From NCBI GenBank assembly GCA_004294465.1, contig REAV01000176.1, positions 1 to 12,440 of the forward strand: 12,440 nucleotides of DNA, given 5' to 3'. Shown piece after piece: positions 1 through 6,074 of this stretch. How positions within the stretch are numbered: the first letter of the stretch is position 1; every line of letters begins with the position of its first letter. Under the pieces are notes generated by a model that was not told the DNA's origin, made no database searches, and was given only the letters and a program-made list of their open reading frames with translations. Made by a program: the position numbers and the translations under genes. This DNA comes from Sphingobacteriia bacterium (GTDB lineage Bacteria; Bacteroidota; Bacteroidia; Chitinophagales; Chitinophagaceae).

Positions 1-138
1 TTTATTGGTCATCACATTTCCCATCGCCTGCATTACTTGTAAGCTGGTGAAGTTTTCTGACGCAATCAATTCAATTCCATGACGTTGTCTTTCTAATTCC
101 TTGCGAATGAGGTCAAAAACCAGGGTATCTCTCTGCAT
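1..138 (-). CDS. glyA: Serine hydroxymethyltransferase, N-terminal 46 codons (runs off the window)
   Basis: GlyA is the PLP enzyme that interconverts serine and glycine while loading tetrahydrofolate with a one-carbon unit in the cytoplasm. Only the N-terminus is present, reading leftward from ATG at 138. It begins [14 protein letters not shown] and contains the family hallmark [11 protein letters not shown] followed by a [12 protein letters not shown] segment, matching the start of GlyA proteins. The frame is open to base 1, so the protein continues outside the window, and the catalytic lysine and PLP site are not visible. A TAnnTTTG promoter box lies about 15 bases upstream of the start, so it is probably transcribed from its own promoter with a short leader. 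It is divergent from the nucleotidyltransferase gene. Identification rests on the well-known ELIASEN block and is secure despite the short length. Confidence 0.93.
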   Translation of the reverse strand, partial: MQRDTLVFDLIRKELERQRHGIELIASENFTSLQVMQAMGNVMTNK

Positions 139-152
139 GTAAAAATTTTTGC

Positions 153-184
153 CAAAGTTAATCCATCACATCGTCTGAACCATA
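153..184 (-). promoter_or_regulatory. Probable glyA promoter
   Basis: On the minus strand TAACTTTG (160-153) is an exact match to the Bacteroidota -7 element TAnnTTTG. TATG (184-181), 20 bases upstream, matches three of four bases of the -33 element TTTG. The inferred transcription start is near 149, leaving a leader of roughly 10 bases before the ATG at 138. Confidence 0.5.
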
Positions 185-200
185 TTTTAATAACCCATTT

Positions 201-232
201 TTAACCATGATTTCCCCACAATAGTTGGTTAA
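201..232. repeat. Short inverted repeat between divergent promoters
   Basis: TTAACCA at 201-207 is the exact reverse complement of TGGTTAA at 226-232, separated by 18 bases. It sits between the glyA and nucleotidyltransferase promoters, where an operator acting on both genes would be expected. Arms this short and AT-rich can occur by chance, and no T-tract follows on either strand, so it is not an intrinsic terminator. Confidence 0.22.
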
Positions 233-261
233 TTCGTGTTATTTGCTATTTTCACAGTCCA

Positions 262-293
262 TTTGGCTTTTGTGTGAGTTGTACATATCTTTT
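262..293 (+). promoter_or_regulatory. Probable promoter of the nucleotidyltransferase gene
   Basis: TTTG (262-265), 20 bases of spacer, then TATCTTTT (286-293), seven of eight bases of TAnnTTTG. The inferred transcription start near 297 gives a leader of about 30 bases to the ATG at 328. It also lies downstream of the alternative GTG start at 274, which would therefore not be transcribed from this promoter. Confidence 0.5.
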
Positions 294-327
294 TAAGGGG
301 CCATTTGGAGTGATAAAGAACCTAAAA

Positions 328-1320
328 ATGAAAGCAATTATCCCCGTTGCTGGTGCTGGAACTAAACTCAGACCGCATACATATACTCAACCAAAGGCCT
401 TAATACCGATTGCCGGTAAAACCATCTTAAGTTTTATTGTAGACCAGCTAAAAGATGCTGGAATACATGAATTTATTTTTATTGTAGGGTATTTGGGAGA
501 AAAAATTCAGGATTATGTAAATCAAACTTATCCAGAACTCAGTACCCATTTTGTGTTTCAAAATGAAAGACAAGGAACAGGACATGCCATTGAACTCACT
601 AAATCGATAGTAGGAACAGATGAGGTTTTTGTTGTTTTGGGAGATACTATTTGTGAATACGATGTGCAAGAAGTAGTGAATAGTCCTTATAGTATGCTGG
701 GTATTAAAAAAGTAGACGACCCTAGAAATTTTGGTGTTGCTTCTATTAATGAAGAAGGATTTATTGACCAAGTAGTAGAGAAGCCTGCTATTCCAAAAAG
801 CAATATGGCCTTGGTTGGTTTATACAAAATTAAAGAAACTCATTTTTTGTTTGAATGTTTACATCATTTGTTTTTGCAAGACATTAAAACACAGGGAGAA
901 TATAATTTAACTGATGCCCTCGACTGTATGATTAAAAGAGGGGCGCAGTTCAAATCATTTAAAGTAAAGAATTGGTTTGATTGTGGTAAAAAAGAATCTT
1001 TATTAGAGAGTAATGCAACATTGTTAAAGAAGTTTGGAGGGAATACTGATTATAACCACGGGTATTTAAATACCATTATTATTCCACCAGTTAGTATTGG
1101 AGCAGGCTGTGATATAGCTAATTCCATTATTGGTCCGCATGTAGCCATTGGTGCCAATACAAGTATTAAACATTCAATAGTTCGTGAAAGTATCATAGGA
1201 TCTTATACCAATTTATTTGAAGTAGTTTTGGATAACTCACTGATAGGAAGTGATGCTTCTGTTAAAGGACTTAGTAGAAGTTTAAATATCGGAGATAATA
1301 CAGAAATAGATTTTGGATAA
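328..1320 (+). CDS. Sugar-phosphate nucleotidyltransferase with left-handed beta-helix tail
   Basis: A 330-residue NDP-sugar pyrophosphorylase of the RmlA/glucose-1-phosphate thymidylyltransferase superfamily. Such enzymes join a sugar 1-phosphate to an NTP, releasing pyrophosphate, to make activated sugars for polysaccharides. The N-terminal Rossmann-like catalytic domain (about 1-235) shows the nucleotide loop GAGTKLRP (9-16), PKALIPIAGK (22-31) with the expected catalytic Lys23, metal-binding Asp106 in LGDT, EKP at 151-153 and a second acidic site, WFDCG, with Asp218. Residues about 250-325 contain isoleucine- and valine-rich hexapeptide-like turns typical of a left-handed parallel beta-helix, as in the long RmlA and GlmU-type enzymes. 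Arg in the usual GTR signature is Lys here. An in-frame GTG at 274 would add 18 residues, but it lies upstream of the probable -7 box and the conserved sequence starts exactly at MKAIIPVAGAG, so ATG 328 is chosen. The nucleotide and sugar cannot be assigned from sequence alone. Confidence 0.85.
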   Translation: MKAIIPVAGAGTKLRPHTYTQPKALIPIAGKTILSFIVDQLKDAGIHEFIFIVGYLGEKIQDYVNQTYPELSTHFVFQNERQGTGHAIELTKSIVGTDEVFVVLGDTICEYDVQEVVNSPYSMLGIKKVDDPRNFGVASINEEGFIDQVVEKPAIPKSNMALVGLYKIKETHFLFECLHHLFLQDIKTQGEYNLTDALDCMIKRGAQFKSFKVKNWFDCGKKESLLESNATLLKKFGGNTDYNHGYLNTIIIPPVSIGAGCDIANSIIGPHVAIGANTSIKHSIVRESIIGSYTNLFEVVLDNSLIGSDASVKGLSRSLNIGDNTEIDFG

Positions 1321-1363
1321 AGCGCATGTATTAGCTTTATAGCTCAAACCTCAATAATTAAAA

Positions 1364-2329
1364 ATGGATCAGGCAATAACTGCAAAGCCATCTCGTATTA
1401 CTGCCCTTTTCAATATTCAATATCCAATTATTCAAGCTGGAATGATCTGGGCCAGTGGTTGGAGATTGGCAAGTGCAGTAAGTAATGCAGGCGGATTGGG
1501 TTTGATTGGAGCTGGTAGTATGTACCCGGAGGTTTTAAGAGAACATATTCAAAAATGTAAAGCTGCAACTAGCAAACCTTTTGGGGTAAATGTGCCATTA
1601 TTGTATCCGAATATTGAAGAAATTATTCAAATTATTATTGAGGAAAAAGTACCCATTGTTTTTACCAGTGCTGGAAATCCAAAAACATATACTTCACGTT
1701 TACAATCACATGGTATTAAGGTAGTGCATGTAGTAAGTAGCAGCAAATTCGCTTTAAAATCTCAGGAAGCTGGATGTGATGCGGTTGTTGCAGAAGGGTT
1801 TGAAGCAGGAGGGCATAATGGTCGTGAAGAAACCACTACCATGGTATTGATACCAGCAGTTAAAGCTGCTATTACTATCCCTTTAATTGCAGCAGGTGGA
1901 ATTGCAACTGGCAAACAAATGTTGGCTGCAATTGCTTTAGGTGCAGATGCAGTTCAAATAGGGAGCAGATTTGTGTGTAGTACAGAAGCATCTTCTCACG
2001 AAAATTTTAAAAATGCAGTGGTTAATGCTGCTGAAGGGGATACGCAGTTAAGCATGAAAAAATTAGTTCCTGTTCGATTATTAAAAAATGATTTTTTTAA
2101 AGTTGTGAATGAGGCAGAAACAAAAGGTGCAGACGAAAATCAATTGAAAGAAATTCTTGGGCGGGCAAGGGCAAAACGTGGCATGTTTGAAGGAGATATG
2201 GTAGAAGGAGAATTAGAAATAGGGCAGGTTTCATCACTTATTACCACAATTAAACCTGCCGCTGAAATTGTACAAGAAATAGTAGCAGAATACAATACTA
2301 CCATACAAGCTTTTCGGCATACTATATAA
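1364..2329 (+). CDS. Nitronate monooxygenase / FabK-like FMN flavoprotein
   Basis: A 321-residue TIM-barrel flavoprotein of the 2-nitropropane dioxygenase family. Members oxidise toxic alkyl nitronates (nitronate monooxygenase) or, in the FabK branch, reduce enoyl-ACP. The N-terminal PIIQAGMIWASG (21-32) and SNAGGLGLIGAG (40-51) are the usual first strands. EGFEAGGHNG (144-153) carries the likely catalytic His151. AAGGIATG (176-183) and ALGADAVQIGSRF (191-203) form the FMN phosphate-binding end of the barrel. Length is normal. It starts 43 bases after the nucleotidyltransferase stop on the same strand, so co-transcription is plausible; there is no obvious functional link. Its last 8 bases overlap the end of the convergent DsrE-like gene. 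Motifs fix the family firmly, but the choice between nitronate oxidation and enoyl reduction is not decided by what I can see. Confidence 0.85.
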   Translation: MDQAITAKPSRITALFNIQYPIIQAGMIWASGWRLASAVSNAGGLGLIGAGSMYPEVLREHIQKCKAATSKPFGVNVPLLYPNIEEIIQIIIEEKVPIVFTSAGNPKTYTSRLQSHGIKVVHVVSSSKFALKSQEAGCDAVVAEGFEAGGHNGREETTTMVLIPAVKAAITIPLIAAGGIATGKQMLAAIALGADAVQIGSRFVCSTEASSHENFKNAVVNAAEGDTQLSMKKLVPVRLLKNDFFKVVNEAETKGADENQLKEILGRARAKRGMFEGDMVEGELEIGQVSSLITTIKPAAEIVQEIVAEYNTTIQAFRHTI

Positions 2330-2804
2330 ATAACATATGCGTGCCAAGACCACTCCCTTGTTTATAGAAATCTCCTACAGTAATTACATCGTTTACTCCT
2401 TCGTATAAATCTTCCTTTTTATAATGGAACATTTCCATTGCTAATTTGCAGGCCCAAAGCTTTACTCCGGATGCAGTAAGAATTTCCAAAAACTCATGTA
2501 CATCAGGCATGTCAATTTTTTCCATTTCTTTTTTCATCATAGATGTTGCCAAAGCTTCCATTCCTGGCAAGCCTCCTAACATAGTAGGCATGTGCATTGC
2601 AGGGTTGCCTACTGTTGCTACATGCAAATGTTCTAGTTTCTTTTTGTGAATCGCCTCTAATCCAAAAAATGTAAAAAACATTTCTGCTTCAATACCTTCC
2701 ATCCTTGCACCATTTGCTAATACAAATGCTGCATAAACATTCTCTAAAGTTGCTTTAGAAAGAATGATCATCATTTTTTTGATTTCACCATTAAACTCGT
2801 TCAT
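2322..2804 (-). CDS. DsrE2-type (DsrE/DsrF/DrsH-like) sulfur-carrier protein
   Basis: A 160-residue protein of the DsrE2 (DrsE_2) family. Related DsrE/TusD proteins carry sulfane sulfur as a cysteine persulfide and pass it to TusE/DsrC partners. Visible features are a conserved start of fold, MMIILSKATLENVYAAFVLANGA (from residue 11); a methionine-rich central segment containing GNPAMHMPTMLGGLPGME (66-83); and GVKLWACKLAMEMF (113-126), whose Cys119, the only cysteine, sits where the family's sulfur-accepting cysteine is expected. Methionine makes up 16 of 160 residues, which I recall as usual for this family. The frame stays open to a further ATG at 2858, but that start would overlap the TusE gene by 35 bases. 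ATG 2804 leaves a 19-base gap and is preferred; a start at residue 11 is possible. It is the last gene of the sulfur cassette, convergent with the flavoprotein gene. Confidence 0.85.
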   Translation of the reverse strand: MNEFNGEIKKMMIILSKATLENVYAAFVLANGARMEGIEAEMFFTFFGLEAIHKKKLEHLHVATVGNPAMHMPTMLGGLPGMEALATSMMKKEMEKIDMPDVHEFLEILTASGVKLWACKLAMEMFHYKKEDLYEGVNDVITVGDFYKQGSGLGTHMLFI

Positions 2805-2823
2805 AACATTTTTTTTAATTGAT

Positions 2824-3132
2824 TTAAATACAGCTAGCGGGCTTTGGTATTCCAGCAATTTTAGTTGCTGTTTTTAAAGGTGCATTTGGAAATAATGCAT
2901 AGAATTCTTTAATATCTACGATGCCGCTTTTACCTATTCTACGAATACTTAATGCTACTTCGTTTTTGTGTTCTTCCTGTAAATAGTTGATTACTTCCCA
3001 ATGACGAGGGGTGAGTTCAATGTTTACTTCGTTGGCAATGGCGTCTCCAATAGATTTATCCCATTGAGCGAAATTGGTTAAATAACCTTCTTCATTTACT
3101 GTAATTGCTTTTCCAGCTAATTGCTTTTCCAT
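2824..3132 (-). CDS. tusE: TusE/DsrC-family sulfur relay protein, single-cysteine form
   Basis: A 102-residue member of the TusE/DsrC/DsvC family, small cytoplasmic proteins whose flexible C-terminal arm carries persulfide sulfur. Matching features are VNEEGYLTNFAQWDKSIGDAIA at the N-terminus, ELTPRHWEVINYL (39-51) and the C-terminal arm KIAGIPKPASCI (91-102). The penultimate Cys101 corresponds to the active CysA. The position eleven residues earlier, occupied by CysB in true DsrC proteins that work with dissimilatory sulfite reductase, is Thr90. The protein therefore resembles TusE, which acts as a persulfide carrier (in E. coli, towards MnmA for tRNA 2-thiouridine), more than DsrC, which forms an intramolecular trisulfide. 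It lies 14 bases after the SQR-like gene and 19 before the DsrE2-like gene, clearly one transcription unit. No tusBCD or dsrAB genes are in view. Confidence 0.9.
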   Translation of the reverse strand: MEKQLAGKAITVNEEGYLTNFAQWDKSIGDAIANEVNIELTPRHWEVINYLQEEHKNEVALSIRRIGKSGIVDIKEFYALFPNAPLKTATKIAGIPKPASCI

Positions 3133-3146
3133 AACATAGTTTTTAT

Positions 3147-4382
3147 TTATTCAAAATTTTTTCCTGCTTCCTGCATAGTTGCTGAAACAAATGGAATATG
3201 AGTTCCTTTTAATAAAACATTCCAATATATCCACTTGAATGCAAGCTTGCCCATATGGTTCATCCTGCTTTCTTTTAGTAAACGCAGTGGTCCTATTCCA
3301 GGAAAAGGGAATGATCCTTCTACTGGTTCGTGGGTATAATTAAAATCAATCAATAAGGCTTTCCCGTTTCCGGTTTCAATAAAGCAGTTTGCATGTCCAT
3401 CAAATTCTTCTTTCAATAGTTCCCCTTTAATGAAACGGATAATGTTTTCAGTTAAAATTTCTGCTTCAAAGTGAGCAACAGAACCCGCTTTTGATGCAGG
3501 AAGGTTGCTTGCGTCTCCCAAAACAAATATGTTTTTAAAAGCAAGGGATTGAAGTGTTGCTTTATTGGTTGGAACATAATTTAAATCATCTCCTAATCCA
3601 GATCTTTCCATTAATTCATCCCCTTTGTTGGTAGGTACTGTAACCAATAGGTCAAAATCAATGGATCTGCCTCCATAGTCAATTATTTTTTTATTGTCAT
3701 TGTCCACTTCGGCAATGGCAAAGTCACTTTCAATTTCAATATTTTTTTCAGATAATAAATGTTCTAAAGCATCAGTTGCTTTGGGTTTTGTAAATGCACC
3801 GCTTAATGGGGTCACATAGGTAATACTTACCTCATTGCGTATATTTTTGTGTTTGAAAAAAGAATCTGCCAAAAATGCAAATTCTAAAGGCGCAACAGGG
3901 CATTTTATGGGCATTTCTGTTATATGAACTACCAATCTTCCTCCAGGCCAATCCCTTAGTTTATTTCTTAAAGCAAATGCTCCTTCGAAAGTGTAAAAAT
4001 CAAAAACTGATTTTTGCCACTCTTTTCCTTTCATACCAGGAATTTCTTCAGGAGCAATTTTTGCGCCAGTAGCAATAATTAATACATCATACAAAATGCT
4101 ATTCCCATCTTTCAAGATTACAGTATTATTAGCAGCATCAATTTTTTCAATTTTTGCAGTTAATAAATTAACCCCCTTGGGAATAAATTCCTTGACGGTC
4201 TTAATGATATCACTTGGAGTATATATATCAAATGGTAGAAAAAGATAGCCAGGTTGATAATGGTGTTCTTCTCTTTCATCAATGATTTGAATTTCCCACT
4301 CTTTTTTATCGAGCTCATGATGGAGATGGTTGGCCATCATTGTTCCAGCTGTTCCTGCTCCCAAAATAACTAGCTTTTTCAT
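3147..4382 (-). CDS. Sulfide:quinone oxidoreductase-like FAD flavoprotein
   Basis: A 411-residue two-dinucleotide-binding-fold flavoprotein of the SQR/FCSD branch, which oxidises sulfide to sulfane sulfur or polysulfide and passes electrons to quinone at the membrane surface. FAD binding is shown by GAGTAG (8-13), IIATGAK (102-108) and NIFVLGDASNLPASKAGSVAHFEA (from residue 284). There are only two cysteines, Cys161 in PIKCPVAPLEF and Cys333 in GHANCFIETG. They occupy positions expected for the conserved redox pair that bridges sulfur. The third cysteine of classic SQRs, near residue 125, is absent. The aromatic C-terminal segment MGKLAFKWIYWNVLLKG (377-393) resembles the amphipathic membrane-binding helices of SQR. 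It heads an operon with TusE- and DsrE2-like sulfur carriers, which supports a sulfide substrate. Alternatives are a sulfur- or persulfide-processing flavoprotein that is not quinone-linked, or a type III/V-like SQR subtype; placement needs a phylogeny. Confidence 0.82.
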   Translation of the reverse strand: MKKLVILGAGTAGTMMANHLHHELDKKEWEIQIIDEREEHHYQPGYLFLPFDIYTPSDIIKTVKEFIPKGVNLLTAKIEKIDAANNTVILKDGNSILYDVLIIATGAKIAPEEIPGMKGKEWQKSVFDFYTFEGAFALRNKLRDWPGGRLVVHITEMPIKCPVAPLEFAFLADSFFKHKNIRNEVSITYVTPLSGAFTKPKATDALEHLLSEKNIEIESDFAIAEVDNDNKKIIDYGGRSIDFDLLVTVPTNKGDELMERSGLGDDLNYVPTNKATLQSLAFKNIFVLGDASNLPASKAGSVAHFEAEILTENIIRFIKGELLKEEFDGHANCFIETGNGKALLIDFNYTHEPVEGSFPFPGIGPLRLLKESRMNHMGKLAFKWIYWNVLLKGTHIPFVSATMQEAGKNFE

Positions 4383-4401
4383 ATTGCTTTGTTTTACAAT
4401 A

Positions 4402-4409
4402 CAAAATTA
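4402..4409 (-). promoter_or_regulatory. -7 box of the sulfur-cassette promoter
   Basis: TAATTTTG on the minus strand (4409-4402) matches TAnnTTTG exactly. No TTTG is present 19-22 bases upstream; the nearest is 26 bases away. The inferred transcription start near 4398 leaves a leader of about 15 bases to the ATG at 4382. A missing -33 element together with the palindrome at 4429-4448 suggests an activator-dependent promoter. Confidence 0.5.
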
Positions 4410-4428
4410 GAGCGTTATGTATGGGTGG

Positions 4429-4448
4429 ATTGTTACAAATGTTACAAT
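4429..4448 (-). promoter_or_regulatory. Candidate Crp/Fnr-type operator upstream of the sulfur cassette
   Basis: The minus strand reads ATTGTAACATTTGTAACAAT. The five-base ends ATTGT and ACAAT are perfectly complementary, and the core fits TGTnA-N6-TnACA, the geometry bound by Crp/Fnr-family dimers (E. coli Crp: TGTGA-N6-TCACA). The same bases can also be read as a direct repeat: TGTTACAA occurs at 4431-4438 and again at 4440-4447 on the plus strand. The centre, 4438.5, is about 40-42 bases upstream of the inferred transcription start, the class II activator position. No regulator gene is in the window. Confidence 0.5.
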
Positions 4449-4452
4449 AGCC

Positions 4453-4473
4453 TATGATATGATGAATATCATA
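4453..4473. repeat. Perfect 8-base inverted repeat, candidate second operator
   Basis: TATGATAT (4453-4460) and ATATCATA (4466-4473) are exact reverse complements around a 5-base spacer. It lies 19 bases after the SDR gene stop and is centred about 65 bases upstream of the inferred sulfur-cassette transcription start. The arms are AT-only except for one pair and no T-run follows on the minus strand, so an intrinsic terminator for the SDR operon is unlikely. An upstream operator is more probable. Confidence 0.35.
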
Positions 4474-4491
4474 AAAACAGGTGATTTAGGA

Positions 4492-5247
4492 TTATTTATG
4501 CAAATAAAAAGAGTTGGCCTGCGATAAACAGGTAACCGTTAAATCGTTGATACATACATGCTCCGGTAAATTAGCGGTATAAAAAACGATATCCGCTACA
4601 TCTTTTGCTGCCAAAGCTTTGTATCCATCATATACCATTTCTGCTTTTTGTTCATTTCCTTTGAATCTAACTAATGAGAATTCAGTTTCTGCTGCTCCAG
4701 GGTGAACAGCTGTTACTTTTACCTTATAAGGCAATAAATCAATTCGCATTGCTTTGCTAATAGCATCTACCGCATGCTTGGAGGCGCAATACCCATTGCC
4801 ATCTTTATATACTTCTTTACCAGCAGTTGATCCAATATTTATGATATGTCCTTTTTGTTGTTCCATAAAAATGGGTAGCACTGCTTTAGTAACATACATT
4901 AATCCTTTTACATTGGTATCGATCATGGTATCCCAATCATCGAGGGATGCATTTTCAAAACTATCTCTACCTAAAGCCAAGCCTGCATTATTCACCAATA
5001 CATCTATTGATCTCCATTCAGCAGGTAAGTTGTCAATCGTTTCAAAAACTGCTTTTCTATCTTGTACGTCAAAGCAGCAAGACAATACTTTTATATTGAA
5101 TTGACTGGTGAGTTGATTGGTCAATTCGGTCAGGCGATCAGCCCTTCTTCCAGTAATGATGCAGTTCCAACCTGCAGCAGCAAATGTTTCAGCAATAGAT
5201 TTTCCAAAACCCGATGTAGCACCAGTAATTAAAATAGTTTTAGGCAT
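4492..5247 (-). CDS. Short-chain dehydrogenase/reductase (SDR), NAD(P)-dependent
   Basis: A 251-residue classical SDR that would oxidise or reduce a hydroxyl/carbonyl pair with NAD(P)(H) in the cytoplasm. The cofactor loop is TGATSGFG (8-15) and the basic residues GRR (33-35) after strand two favour NADP(H). NNAG is at 86-89 and Asn112 lies in DTNVKG. The catalytic triad is Ser140 in NIGSTAG, Tyr153 and Lys157 in YCASK, and HPGAAETEF (182-190) is the usual motif after strand six. The overall pattern resembles YdfG-type 3-hydroxy acid/serine dehydrogenases, but the substrate is not determined. The frame extends upstream to 5316, deep inside the hydrolase gene. ATG 5247 is chosen because MPKTILITGATSGFG is the canonical N-terminus and it leaves an 8-base gap to the hydrolase stop. 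It is the last gene of the guaB-lnt operon. Confidence 0.87.
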   Translation of the reverse strand: MPKTILITGATSGFGKSIAETFAAAGWNCIITGRRADRLTELTNQLTSQFNIKVLSCCFDVQDRKAVFETIDNLPAEWRSIDVLVNNAGLALGRDSFENASLDDWDTMIDTNVKGLMYVTKAVLPIFMEQQKGHIINIGSTAGKEVYKDGNGYCASKHAVDAISKAMRIDLLPYKVKVTAVHPGAAETEFSLVRFKGNEQKAEMVYDGYKALAAKDVADIVFYTANLPEHVCINDLTVTCLSQANSFYLHK

Positions 5248-5255
5248 ATAATTGT

Positions 5256-6047
5256 TTATAAATAAGGTTTGATAAAAGTTAATACTAATTGATTGATCTC
5301 CTGAGGTGCTTCCCACATTCCCATATGTCCAACGCGCTCTAAAATATGAAAATCAATAAAACGGGATAAAATAGATTGTTCTTTTAAGTCTTTCAAAGGA
5401 GCAGCAATATCTTCTGTTCCTGCAATGAGCAGGATGGGCACTTGTGAATTACTAATTACATTGGTTCTATCTGGCCTGGTCATCATTGCATGGCAATAAG
5501 CTTGTAATGAAGTATTGCTAAAACTTTTGCTTTTTTGAATTAATTCTTCCACCGACTCTTCGTTGTTAAATTTAAATTTTACACTAAATAAGTTAGGAAT
5601 CGTGTTTTTTAAGAATGAATAGCCGCCATATTCTTCAATAATATCAATGCTCTTTAAGCGGTTCTTTTTCTTCTCTTCATTATCTGCATAAGCAGTTGAA
5701 TGAATCAAGCCAAATCCTTTTAAGCTTTGAGGATATTTTTCTGCAAAAGCAAGTGTAATATATCCACCCATGCTATGACCCAATACAATACATTGATTGA
5801 TATTTTCATCATCCAATAATTGTTTGATATCATCTGCCATTGCTTCAATGCTTAGCGTAGATTTATCTTTCATTAATGGCGATGATCCCGTTCCTTGAAG
5901 ATTCGGAACGATTAATTGACAATGAGTACTTAAAAAAACAATTTGGTTATTCCATATAGAATTGTCTTCACCAAAACCATGTAATAAAATAACAGGAAAT
6001 CCTGTTCCGTATTTGTTGTATTGCAATGTTGATTTCGCTTGATTCAT
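5256..6047 (-). CDS. Alpha/beta-fold hydrolase
   Basis: A 263-residue alpha/beta hydrolase with a complete catalytic set: oxyanion motif HGFG (23-26), nucleophile elbow GHSMGG with Ser92, acid Asp213 in AGTEDIAAP, and His241 in RVGHMGMWEAP. The sequence between about 120 and 185 is a helical cap, with KNRLKSIDIIEEYGG resembling esterase, lactonase and MhpC/BioH-like members. There is no signal peptide, so the product is cytoplasmic. It sits 27 bases after lnt and 8 bases before the SDR dehydrogenase, so it is probably translated from the same mRNA. A pairing of hydrolase and reductase could act in sequence on one metabolite, but nothing in the sequence names it. Family assignment is firm; the substrate is unknown. 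Confidence 0.88.
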   Translation of the reverse strand: MNQAKSTLQYNKYGTGFPVILLHGFGEDNSIWNNQIVFLSTHCQLIVPNLQGTGSSPLMKDKSTLSIEAMADDIKQLLDDENINQCIVLGHSMGGYITLAFAEKYPQSLKGFGLIHSTAYADNEEKKKNRLKSIDIIEEYGGYSFLKNTIPNLFSVKFKFNNEESVEELIQKSKSFSNTSLQAYCHAMMTRPDRTNVISNSQVPILLIAGTEDIAAPLKDLKEQSILSRFIDFHILERVGHMGMWEAPQEINQLVLTFIKPYL

Positions 6048-6074
6048 TTTAATGATTAATTGGAATGAGTTATA

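Noticed and set aside
274..327. N-terminal extension of the nucleotidyltransferase from GTG at 274.
   Set aside because: It lies upstream of the likely -7 box (286-293), adds non-conserved residues, and the family sequence begins at MKAIIPVAGAG (ATG 328).
448..771. 107-codon minus-strand open frame inside the nucleotidyltransferase gene.
   Set aside because: Antisense to the catalytic domain codons, low-complexity composition, no promoter or domain.
1321..1363. Possible internal promoter (TAGCTTTA) before the nitronate monooxygenase gene.
   Set aside because: One mismatch at the important final G and no -33 element; simple co-transcription explains the 43-base gap.
2805..2858. Extended N-terminus of the DsrE2-like protein.
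   Set aside because: It would overlap the TusE coding region by 35 bases; ATG 2804 gives clean operon spacing and a normal length.
4754..5104. 116-codon plus-strand open frame inside the SDR gene.
   Set aside because: Mirror frame of the SDR catalytic core, with no independent support.
5248..5316. Extended N-terminus of the SDR gene inside the hydrolase gene.
   Set aside because: It would overlap the hydrolase by about 60 bases and add 23 residues before the canonical MPKTILITGATSG start.
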